NCBI RefSeq assembly: GCF_003113495.2
Contig: NZ_CP084506.1
Location: 3,224,001 to 3,288,000, forward strand
Origin: Edwardsiella tarda ATCC 15947 = NBRC 105688
GTDB lineage: Bacteria; Pseudomonadota; Gammaproteobacteria; Enterobacterales; Enterobacteriaceae
Direction of reading: 5' to 3'
Length of the DNA stretch: 64,000 nt
How positions within the stretch are numbered: position 1 is the stretch's first letter; each line of letters begins with the position of its first letter. Positions 8,151-16,102 of this stretch are shown here, piece after piece. The translations under genes and the position numbers were made by a program. The notes below the pieces were generated by a model that was not told the origin of the DNA, made no database searches, and saw nothing but the letters and a program-made list of their open reading frames with translations.

Positions 8151-9794
8151 ATGACAAGCGTTATTGAATATGTGCTCTCCCGGTTATACGACTTAGGCAT
8201 TCGAGATATTTTTGGCGTCCCCGGCGACTATGCCTTCCCGATTGAGGATGCCGTCTGTGCCGATCCCCGCCTGCGTTGGATCGGTAACTGCAACGAATTG
8301 AACGCCGCCTATGCGGCGGATGGCTATGCCCGCCTCCATGGTCTGGCAGCTCTGAGTACAACCTTTGGCGTGGGGGAGCTCAGCGCCCTCAATGGCATCG
8401 CGGGGGCCTACGCCGAATCACTCCCCCTGTTTCACTTGGTCGGTATGCCAGCCAGCGGGGTACAGGCCGCCGGTAAATTAGTACACCATACGCTCGGCGA
8501 CGGAAACTTTACCCATTTCGCACAAGCCAGCGCGGCAGTCGTCTGTGCCCACACCATCCTGACGCCGGAGAACTGCGTCGCAGAGATGCAGCGCCTGATC
8601 GACGCGGCACTCCGCTACCGCAAACCCGTCTACATCGGGATCCCTAGCGACTATGCCGTTATGCCGTTTAGCGCCACCGCCACGCCTAGCACGCCGCTCC
8701 GTAGCGACCCTCAGACACTGGCCGAGGTGAGTGCCCAGATCGTCGAGCGCCTCCAGCAAAGTCAGCAGGCTTGCGCATTACCCGGGATCTACCTCACCCG
8801 CCATCAGGTACGCCAAGAGGCTCAGGCGCTGATCGAGGCAGCGGATCTCTGCTTCGCGACGATGGTCATGGACAAGAGCGTGCTGGATGAGTCACATCCC
8901 AACTATATTGGCATGTATAACGGCCACTTACTCAACCCTGAAGTACGCGACTTTGTAGAGCGTTGCGACTGTGTCTTACTGATGGGCACCTTGCTGTCCG
9001 ACTTCAACACCGGGGGCTTCACCGCTCGCCTCGATCCATCGCATTGCATCACGCTCTTACCGGAGTCGGTACGCATCGGGACAACCGAGTACAGCCAGGT
9101 CCTGCTGAAAGATGTACTCAATGCCGTCGCCCAACAGATCAGTCCATTGCCCCGCCCAGCCAACGCACCGCGCCCCCAGCCACTGGCGCCCGTCAACGCC
9201 AGCGGCGCGATTACTGCGCCCTATCTCTATGCCCGCTGGCAACAAATGCTCCGCCCCGATGACATCCTGGTAGCGGAGACGGGAACCGTCTCCATGGGGC
9301 TTAGCTTTGCGCTGCTCCCACGTGGGGCGAGCTTCCATAACCAGACGCTATGGGGTGCCATCGGTTGGGCGACGCCGGCGGCCCTCGGCACCGCCATCGC
9401 CGCACCGACGCAGCGCACTATTCTGATCAGCGGCGAAGGTTCGCATCAGTTGACGGTACAAGAGATCAGCCAGTTCGCCCGCCACGGCTTGAAGCCACTC
9501 ATCTTCATCTTGAACAACGACGGCTATCTGATCGAGCGCTTGCTATGCCAGGATGGTGAGGCCAGTTACAACGATCTGGCACAGTGGCAGTACGCCCAGC
9601 TGCCCCCGGCACTGGGGTGCCAAGGATGGTTCTGCGCACGGGTTTCGACCTGTGAGGCGTTGGATGAGGCGATCCGCCATGCCGAACACTGTGATAGCGC
9701 AGCCTATATCGAGGTGATCACCGGAGAGTACGTTGCCTCCCCGTTGGCCGAGAAGATGCACCAAGCCATGGCATCGCTGTACCACGCGGATTAA
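8151..9794 (+). CDS. ipdC: ThDP-dependent 2-oxo acid decarboxylase (indolepyruvate/pyruvate decarboxylase family)
   Basis: 547 residues, the usual length for the pyruvate/indolepyruvate/phenylpyruvate decarboxylase family, which removes CO2 from a 2-oxo acid to give an aldehyde. Visible features: the catalytic glutamate in GNCNELNAAYAADGYAR near residue 50, the VHHTLGDG twin-histidine motif near residue 112, and the ThDP/Mg motif from GEGSHQ (residue 428) to NND (about 457). The SD is AGGACAGG. Substrate cannot be read from sequence; indolepyruvate (auxin route) is the usual enterobacterial annotation, with phenylpyruvate or pyruvate as alternatives. It stands alone between tRNA-Phe and the tor locus. 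Confidence 0.8.
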   Translation: MTSVIEYVLSRLYDLGIRDIFGVPGDYAFPIEDAVCADPRLRWIGNCNELNAAYAADGYARLHGLAALSTTFGVGELSALNGIAGAYAESLPLFHLVGMPASGVQAAGKLVHHTLGDGNFTHFAQASAAVVCAHTILTPENCVAEMQRLIDAALRYRKPVYIGIPSDYAVMPFSATATPSTPLRSDPQTLAEVSAQIVERLQQSQQACALPGIYLTRHQVRQEAQALIEAADLCFATMVMDKSVLDESHPNYIGMYNGHLLNPEVRDFVERCDCVLLMGTLLSDFNTGGFTARLDPSHCITLLPESVRIGTTEYSQVLLKDVLNAVAQQISPLPRPANAPRPQPLAPVNASGAITAPYLYARWQQMLRPDDILVAETGTVSMGLSFALLPRGASFHNQTLWGAIGWATPAALGTAIAAPTQRTILISGEGSHQLTVQEISQFARHGLKPLIFILNNDGYLIERLLCQDGEASYNDLAQWQYAQLPPALGCQGWFCARVSTCEALDEAIRHAEHCDSAAYIEVITGEYVASPLAEKMHQAMASLYHAD

Positions 9795-9911
9795 ATGCCG
9801 TGTCAACGATCGCCACGCGACGATGCCGTGATCGAGCGTATCGCCGATAACGAGGCGATCCCCCCAGACGAAATAGGCCGACGTCTCCGCCGGCCTAACG
9901 TTCCTGCGCCG

Positions 9912-10052
9912 CTACAGCGCCTGCCCGATCAATAGCAGCATAGCGGCCAATGCCGTACCGCCGAGTAGGAGTAAGGAAAAAATTACCCATCCTAACTTGA
10001 GTCGAGGCCGTCTCGTCGTCGAGGCGACGTCCCACACTTTTGCCTGTAACAT
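9912..10052 (-). CDS. 46-residue single-span membrane protein (hypothetical)
   Basis: A short ORF with a good SD (GGGAG, 6-7 nt before the ATG). It starts MLQAKVWDVASTTRRPRLKL, a basic N-terminal segment, followed by one hydrophobic helix (GWVIFSLLLLGGTALAAMLL) and ends LIGQAL. This is the standard N-in small membrane protein layout. It lies between the convergent end of ipdC and the 3' end of torS. I do not recognise a family. Confidence 0.55.
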   Translation of the reverse strand: MLQAKVWDVASTTRRPRLKLGWVIFSLLLLGGTALAAMLLLIGQAL

Positions 10053-10170
10053 CACGGCTCCCTTTCCTGTTATCTACCTATCGCTCACCGTCATTCCTTG
10101 ACGACGCCACTCCGTGATAGGCAGTAATGATGTCTGATTCAATACTATTGGGCGTTAAGAATATGCCTGA

Positions 10171-12969
10171 TTATGTCGAATTACTGCCATCTAGCTCTGA
10201 TATTTCGCTTAACCATGCCTCCAACACGGCTAAACCGTGATATACCGCCGGATCGGGCCGCGCCGCCGTCAATGGATCCCGCTCCAGCGCCAGACAGGCC
10301 TCGGCGGCGCGACACATTCCCAGGCTGGCGCAACTCCCCTTCAGACGATGGGCCAGACGGGCGACGAGCGCCTCATCCTCGCGCTCACGCGCAGCGATAA
10401 TCTGCGCCAGCAAAGGTAGCGAGTGTTCACGAAACAGCCGCTGCCACTCGCCTAGACGCGCTCGGCCAAACGTCGCCAGATCCTGATCCAACTGCGCCAG
10501 GTCCAGCTCCGGCGCACCGGACTGGTCAGACTCACGCATCGCGTCATCCGGCGCCGCCGTATCATCCCCCGCTAAGTAGTGCGCCAACAGACGACATAAC
10601 TCGGCGCATGGCACCGGTTTCTGGATCAGGCCACAGAACAGCGGCAGGATCCGCCGCCGCTGGGCCTCATCCAACACATGAGCACTAAACCCGATGCGCT
10701 TTAACTGAGGATAGAGAGCCACCATCTGTTGCGCCAGGGTCGGACCATCACTATCGGGTAGATCGAAGTCCACCAACGCCGCATCGAAGCGGGCATCTTG
10801 TGCCAAGATCGCCAATGCCTCGCCCGCGCTGGCGGCAACTTCGACCTGAATATCGACGCTCTGTAACATCTCGGCACTAATGCGTTGACTCAGCGGATTA
10901 TCCTCGATCAGTAATATGCGTCGCCCACTCAACGACCACGAACGCGCCTCATCGCTCTGCGGCGGGTGGCTCGCTTGACGCAGAGGTAAAGTGAGACAGA
11001 AGCGACTCCCCTCACCGGGGAGACTACTCACCGTCAAGCTGCCCGCCATCGCCTGAGCCAAACCACGGCAGATCGCCAGACCCAGGCCGGTACCACCACG
11101 CCGGGCGCTCAGTTGAACAAAGGGTTGGAAGATGGCCGCCTGCTGTGCCGGATCGATGCCACAGCCGCTATCCTGTACCGCGATCCACCACTGTGTCTGG
11201 TCACAGCCACTCTGCAGTACGATCACCCCTCGCTCAGTAAAACGCAGAGCATTATTCAGTAGGTTCATGACGATCTGGCGAATACGGCGTGGATCACCCT
11301 GCAACCATGCCGGTAACGCAGCAGCGTAGTCATGTTCCAGGCGTAATGGCCGCTGTTGTAGCCGTCCTTCCGCTAAGCGCAGCACACTATCCAGCAACTG
11401 GCGTGGTGCAAAAGGCTCATCATTCAACGCCACACTGTGACTACCCGCCTCGATCGCCGAATAATCCAGGACATCGTTCAACACCGCCAACAGCGACTCA
11501 CCCGAGTCATTGATCGCCTGTACATAATCCCGGCAGCGCGGGGAGAGAGGCTGCCCGGCCAGCAATTGGGCAGTGCCGAGAATGCCATGCAGCGGCGTGC
11601 GGATCTCATGGCTCATCGCCGCCAGAAACGCCGACTTGGCATTATCGGCCTTCTCCGCGGCAGCTCGTGCCTGGCGGTGCTCAACCACCAGCGCCTGCAA
11701 CTCGGCGGTTCGCCTCTGAACCTGATCGGCCAGATGCTGACGCTGATGACGTAACGCCTGCACACTGGTACGAAACGCCTCCATCAAGCGCCCGATGGTA
11801 TCCAGCTCACGCACACCGGTACGATTGGGGAAAGGGGAGTCGACGTCTCCGTCTAACAGACGCTGCAAGGCCGCCGTCTGGCGCGCCAATGGGCGCGAGA
11901 CCGACCGATAGACGACACGCCACAGAATCAGGCACAGCGTCAACAACGCCGCCCCCCCCAGCAACGTCAACCAGGTCAACCCCAGACGACGAGCCTGTTG
12001 GAGTTGGGCCAACGCGTCGGCGTTGCGCTGTTCGATGTCACTCACCTGGCGGCCAATCTCCGCACTGAAATGAGTAAACAGATCCAGATTGTTCTGCGAC
12101 AAGGCCTGGAGTCGGGCCTGGATATCATTCTCTTGACGATATAACCCAACCAAGGTGGGATAATCCGCAACCTGGGTCAACGCCTGCGCGATCTGTGCCC
12201 GAATACGCGGATCCTCGACGCGCTGCTGGCGGCGTTGCAAAATCCGCAGCGCCTGCGCCAGACGATCCTCCTGCGCCGTCAAGGCCAAGCGGCCACTCTC
12301 CCCCTCTAGCACCATAATCATCTGCTGCACCCGCAGCGCGCTCAGGCGTAACTCGCTCATCTGGTTAAGATATTCCAGATCGATGTCGATCAACCGGTCC
12401 AGTGCTCGCTCCGCCGCCGCTTGGCGATGCTGCTCGATCAAGTCGTAAATACCGGCCTGGGTCGCTCCCGCCGCCGTGGCGGCGTTACTCGCCTGCCCCT
12501 TGGCCAAGTCGGCGATCTGCCCGGCGGCGGCGGCGATCTGAGCACTGAGCTGACGCTGACGCGCCCGTAATTGCAGACGCTGCCCAACTAACTCCCCCTG
12601 CTCGCCCAACGACTGCGTGATCGCCATCTCCTGCTGAGCGATGGCACTGGTGTCGAATCCCTGCGCGCGCAACTGATCCAACAGCCCGCTAATCTTCAGG
12701 CTCTGCGCCGTGAGCATCCGCCCTTGCGCCAACCACTCACTCTCGCTATCCGCATTACCTAGATTCTGCGCGGAGAACAGTTCATAGGCACCAGCCTCGC
12801 TCAGTTGGCGCGCCATGTTCATGGTCGGTAACAGCGCCTGGGTGTTCGCCCGTTCGACCTGGCCGACATAACGCAGGCTGAACCAGCCGACCAGCCCGCT
12901 GCCCAGCGTCAGCGCCGCCATTAACGCAAAGGCCAGCCATAGCCGGCGGGTAAGAGAAGGATTGCCCAT
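10171..12969 (-). CDS. torS: TMAO-sensing hybrid histidine kinase TorS
   Basis: Inner-membrane tripartite kinase that, with periplasmic TorT, detects trimethylamine N-oxide and phosphorylates TorR. I use the ATG at 12969 (MGNPSLTRRLW), with GGAAG upstream; a longer frame to 13137 would run into torT. 932 residues (E. coli 914): TM1 about 12-32, periplasmic helical sensor, TM2 about 330-352, HAMP, H-box SHEIRTP with H454, ATPase motifs DSGCGI (600) and GGTGLGL (625), receiver D734 (ALVDFDLPD), and C-terminal Hpt H874 (HRLKGS). The full four-step phosphorelay is intact. Divergent from torT. Confidence 0.95.
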   Translation of the reverse strand: MGNPSLTRRLWLAFALMAALTLGSGLVGWFSLRYVGQVERANTQALLPTMNMARQLSEAGAYELFSAQNLGNADSESEWLAQGRMLTAQSLKISGLLDQLRAQGFDTSAIAQQEMAITQSLGEQGELVGQRLQLRARQRQLSAQIAAAAGQIADLAKGQASNAATAAGATQAGIYDLIEQHRQAAAERALDRLIDIDLEYLNQMSELRLSALRVQQMIMVLEGESGRLALTAQEDRLAQALRILQRRQQRVEDPRIRAQIAQALTQVADYPTLVGLYRQENDIQARLQALSQNNLDLFTHFSAEIGRQVSDIEQRNADALAQLQQARRLGLTWLTLLGGAALLTLCLILWRVVYRSVSRPLARQTAALQRLLDGDVDSPFPNRTGVRELDTIGRLMEAFRTSVQALRHQRQHLADQVQRRTAELQALVVEHRQARAAAEKADNAKSAFLAAMSHEIRTPLHGILGTAQLLAGQPLSPRCRDYVQAINDSGESLLAVLNDVLDYSAIEAGSHSVALNDEPFAPRQLLDSVLRLAEGRLQQRPLRLEHDYAAALPAWLQGDPRRIRQIVMNLLNNALRFTERGVIVLQSGCDQTQWWIAVQDSGCGIDPAQQAAIFQPFVQLSARRGGTGLGLAICRGLAQAMAGSLTVSSLPGEGSRFCLTLPLRQASHPPQSDEARSWSLSGRRILLIEDNPLSQRISAEMLQSVDIQVEVAASAGEALAILAQDARFDAALVDFDLPDSDGPTLAQQMVALYPQLKRIGFSAHVLDEAQRRRILPLFCGLIQKPVPCAELCRLLAHYLAGDDTAAPDDAMRESDQSGAPELDLAQLDQDLATFGRARLGEWQRLFREHSLPLLAQIIAAREREDEALVARLAHRLKGSCASLGMCRAAEACLALERDPLTAARPDPAVYHGLAVLEAWLSEISELDGSNST

Positions 12970-13048
12970 CGCGCTTCCACATCGTAAAAACATTGAGTTC
13001 ATCACCGAGATGGCTCTAGCATAAAGGCTTACCCAGCATGAGGCCATT

Positions 13049-14095
13049 ATGTCCCTACGGCGATCCCTGATCCTCGCACTACTCTGCCTGCCCCTCGCCA
13101 ACGCGCAGGCAGAGGACACCCTACGCCACTGGCGCAACGAGCGTCAGGCCGATACGACCCGACTATCGGCGCTACCCGCCACGCCTGCGCCGACAGCACG
13201 CAAACTCTGCGCGCTCTACCCGAGCCTGAAGGATGCCTATTGGTTATCGATCAACGACGGCATGGCGCGTGCGGCGGCACGGCTCGGCATCACCCTGAAG
13301 GTGTTCGAAGCCAGCGGCTACCGCCAGCTCGCGGCGCAGCGTGAGCAGATCGCGTTATGCCGTGAATGGGGAGCCGATGCCATCCTACTGGGCAGCAGCG
13401 TCGACCGATTCCCCGATTTGGCCGCCCTCGCGGGAGGCACACCGCTGATCGAGGTGGTCAACGCCCTGCACGATCCCGCCATTCGTACCCGAGTCGGCGT
13501 ACCCTGGTTCCAGATGGGCTATCAACCGGGACGCTACCTCGTGCAGCAACTGGGGCAACGCCCACTGAAAGTGCTGCTGATGCCCGGCCCCCGCGATGCC
13601 GGTGGTAGCCGTGAAATGAGCACCGGTTTTCGTGCCGCCCTCGCGGGCAGCCGACTGGAGATTGTGGATGTCGCCTACGGTGACAATGATATCGAGGTAC
13701 AACGCAACCTGCTGCAAGATATGCTAGCGCGCCACCCCGACATCAATGTGGTCGCCGGCACCGCCATCGCCGCCGAAGTGGCGATGGGAGAGGGGCGCAA
13801 TCGCGCGACCCCACTGACCATCGTCTCGTTCTATCTGTCACACCAGGTCTATCGCGGCTTGAAGCGGGGCCGTATCCTGGCCGCCGCCAGCGACCAGATG
13901 GTATGGCAAGGTGAGCTGGCCGTCGAACAGGCGCTGCGTGTCTTACGAGGGCAAACGGTGCCAGATAACATCAGCCCACCGATTCTTCTGCTCACCCAAC
14001 ATAACGTCAGTCGTCAGCTCGTGCGCCGCTCCCTCTCGCCGCTAGGCTTCCGACCGGTCTATCTATACCAGCCCTCACCCCAGCCGGTCAGTTGA
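13049..14095 (+). CDS. torT: Periplasmic TMAO-binding protein TorT
   Basis: Periplasmic binding protein (LacI/ribose-binding fold) that binds TMAO and forms the input complex with TorS. 348 residues (E. coli 342). The signal peptide is MSLRRSLILALLCLPLANAQA. Family stretches include KLCALYPSLKDAYWLS, VPWFQMGYQPGRYLVQQLG and AASDQMVWQGELAVEQALR. GAGG precedes the ATG. torT is transcribed away from torS with 79 bp between their starts, so both promoters must lie in that short gap. Confidence 0.94.
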   Translation: MSLRRSLILALLCLPLANAQAEDTLRHWRNERQADTTRLSALPATPAPTARKLCALYPSLKDAYWLSINDGMARAAARLGITLKVFEASGYRQLAAQREQIALCREWGADAILLGSSVDRFPDLAALAGGTPLIEVVNALHDPAIRTRVGVPWFQMGYQPGRYLVQQLGQRPLKVLLMPGPRDAGGSREMSTGFRAALAGSRLEIVDVAYGDNDIEVQRNLLQDMLARHPDINVVAGTAIAAEVAMGEGRNRATPLTIVSFYLSHQVYRGLKRGRILAAASDQMVWQGELAVEQALRVLRGQTVPDNISPPILLLTQHNVSRQLVRRSLSPLGFRPVYLYQPSPQPVS

Positions 14096-14105
14096 TGGCG
14101 ACGCG

Positions 14106-14801
14106 CTAGCTCACCTCAGCCGCGAGAAAGTAACCCTCACCATGCTGTGTCACGAATAGTTCGGGGCTGAGTTTGGCGCGCAGTCGGCGGATCAACACAT
14201 CCACCGTGCGGAGATCGGGATTGTCGACGCGATGCGACGAGAGAGTGCGCAGCAGGCGCTCGCGGCTTAAGATCGTGCCGGGATTGGTGACGAAAGCCAG
14301 CAGCATCTCGTACTCCGCGCGCGTCAGGCGGATCGGCTCGCCATCGCGCTCCAGCGTATGACGCGATACATTCAGGCAATAGTCGGCAAACAGGTAGCAA
14401 TTATCCGCCGCCGGTTGCGCCTGGCGCGCCAGATCGATACGCCACAGTAGGTTCTTCACCCGCACCACCAACTCACGCAATTCCAGCGGCTTAGTGACGT
14501 AATCGTCCGCCCCCATCTCCAGGCCGACAATACGATCGATCTGATCACAACGCCCAGTCACCAGGATGATGCCCACCGTCGAGCGTTCGCGCAGCGCGCG
14601 TGTCAGCATCAGGCCATTCTCATCGGGCAGGTTAATATCCAGCAGGATCACATCCACTGGCTGCAGCAGCATCAACTCGCGTAACCCCGCGCCACTGGCG
14701 GTCACCGAAACCTGATACCCCTCCTGGACGAAGTAATCGCGCAAACGCGCCTGGGTCACCGGTTCATCTTCAACAATCACAATGTGGTGTGTCATCGCCA
14801 C
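14106..14801 (-). CDS. torR: TMAO response regulator TorR
   Basis: OmpR/PhoB-type response regulator activating torCAD. 231 residues: receiver domain about 1-120 with the acidic pocket EDE near residue 12, the phosphoacceptor aspartate in VILLDINLPDENG near residue 54 and the lysine in ADDYVTKPLELRE near 106, then a winged-helix DNA-binding domain with the RTVDVLIRRLRAKL recognition-helix region. Divergent from torC across four tor boxes; its own promoter overlaps them, fitting the autoregulation known in E. coli. Confidence 0.96.
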   Translation of the reverse strand: MAMTHHIVIVEDEPVTQARLRDYFVQEGYQVSVTASGAGLRELMLLQPVDVILLDINLPDENGLMLTRALRERSTVGIILVTGRCDQIDRIVGLEMGADDYVTKPLELRELVVRVKNLLWRIDLARQAQPAADNCYLFADYCLNVSRHTLERDGEPIRLTRAEYEMLLAFVTNPGTILSRERLLRTLSSHRVDNPDLRTVDVLIRRLRAKLSPELFVTQHGEGYFLAAEVS

Positions 14802-14814
14802 GGCTCATCGTCTT

Positions 14815-14877
14815 CTGTTCATATCTGTTCATATTCTGACGTATCGCGTTCATGCTGACCAGTGACCCTGTTCATAT
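14815..14877 (+). promoter_or_regulatory. Four tor boxes (TorR operators) between torR and torC
   Basis: The TorR decamer CTGTTCATAT occurs exactly at 14815-14824, directly again at 14825-14834, and at 14868-14877. A degenerate copy, GCGTTCATGC, lies at 14846-14855. E. coli also has four boxes with box 3 the weakest match. The boxes lie 56-118 bp upstream of the torC start and next to the torR start. Confidence 0.9.
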
Positions 14878-14932
14878 TTAATCAATAAGATCGCGCATGA
14901 CCCTCTCTTCCTCATCATGACAGGATATTGCG

Positions 14933-16090
14933 ATGAAAAAACTTTGGAACAGGCTGAACCGCCCCAGTACGCGCTGGTCGGTACTGGCGTTGCTGGTACT
15001 GGGCATCGTCATCGGCCTGGCGTTGATCATCCTGCCGCACGTCGGCATCAAGATGACCAGCACGACCGAATTCTGCGTCAGCTGCCATAGCATGCAGCCG
15101 GTCTATCAGGAATATAAGCAGTCAGTCCACTTCAAGAACGCCTCCGGCGTACGGGCCGAATGCCACGATTGCCACATTCCCCCCGACATCCCCGGGATGG
15201 TGAAGCGTAAGCTAGAAGCCAGCAACGATATCTACCAAACCTTTATCGCCCATTCGATCGATACGCCGGAGAAGTTTGAGGCCAAGCGGGCCGAGCTGGC
15301 GGAGCGCGAATGGAAGCGCATGAAAGAGAACAACTCGGCGACCTGCCGCTCCTGTCATAACTATGACGCGATGGATCACGCCAAACAGCACCCGGAAGCC
15401 GCCAAGCAGATGGCCATCGCCGCCAAGGATAACCAGTCCTGCATCGATTGCCACAAGGGCATCGCCCACCAGCTGCCGGATATGAGCAGTGGCTTCCGTA
15501 AACAGTTCGCCGAGCTGCGCCAGAATGCCAGCGATGAAGGCAACACCCTGTACACCCTGGATATGAAGCCGATCTATGCCGCCAAAGGCGACAAAGAGCC
15601 GGCCGGCTCTCTGCTGCCCGCCTCCGAAGTCACCGTACTGAAGCGTGACGGCGATTGGCTCCAGGTGCAGATCGAGGGTTGGACCGAAACCAACGGCCGC
15701 CAACGTGTTCTGTCGCTACTGCCGGGCAAGCGCATCTTCGTCTCCTCCATCCGCGACCAGGTACAACAACACGCCAAGACGCTGGAGAAAACCACCGTCG
15801 CCGCCACCGGCGTGGAGTGGAGCAAGCTACAGACCACCGCCTGGGTACAGAAGGGCGACCTGGTCAATAACATCAAGCCGATCTGGGCCTATGCCGACGC
15901 GCTGTACAACGGCACCTGTAACCAATGCCATGGCGCACCGGATAAGTCGCACTTCGACGCCAACGGCTGGATCGGGACCCTCAACGGCATGATCGGCTTC
16001 ACCAGCCTGGATAAACGTGAAGAACGCACCCTGCTCAAATATCTGCAAATGAACGCCTCAGATACTGGCGGCGCCGCTCAGAAACACTAA
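14933..16090 (+). CDS. torC: Pentaheme c-type cytochrome TorC
   Basis: Membrane-anchored NapC/NirT-type cytochrome passing electrons from menaquinol to periplasmic TorA. 385 residues with an N-terminal anchor (about 14-36). Five CxxCH heme sites are present: C48-H52, C77-H81, C138-H142, C170-H174 and C329-H333. The last lies in the C-terminal mono-heme domain that docks with TorA and, in E. coli, also down-regulates TorS. First gene of torCAD, 12 nt before torA. Confidence 0.96.
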   Translation: MKKLWNRLNRPSTRWSVLALLVLGIVIGLALIILPHVGIKMTSTTEFCVSCHSMQPVYQEYKQSVHFKNASGVRAECHDCHIPPDIPGMVKRKLEASNDIYQTFIAHSIDTPEKFEAKRAELAEREWKRMKENNSATCRSCHNYDAMDHAKQHPEAAKQMAIAAKDNQSCIDCHKGIAHQLPDMSSGFRKQFAELRQNASDEGNTLYTLDMKPIYAAKGDKEPAGSLLPASEVTVLKRDGDWLQVQIEGWTETNGRQRVLSLLPGKRIFVSSIRDQVQQHAKTLEKTTVAATGVEWSKLQTTAWVQKGDLVNNIKPIWAYADALYNGTCNQCHGAPDKSHFDANGWIGTLNGMIGFTSLDKREERTLLKYLQMNASDTGGAAQKH

Positions 16091-16102
16091 GGGAGAGACT
16101 CG

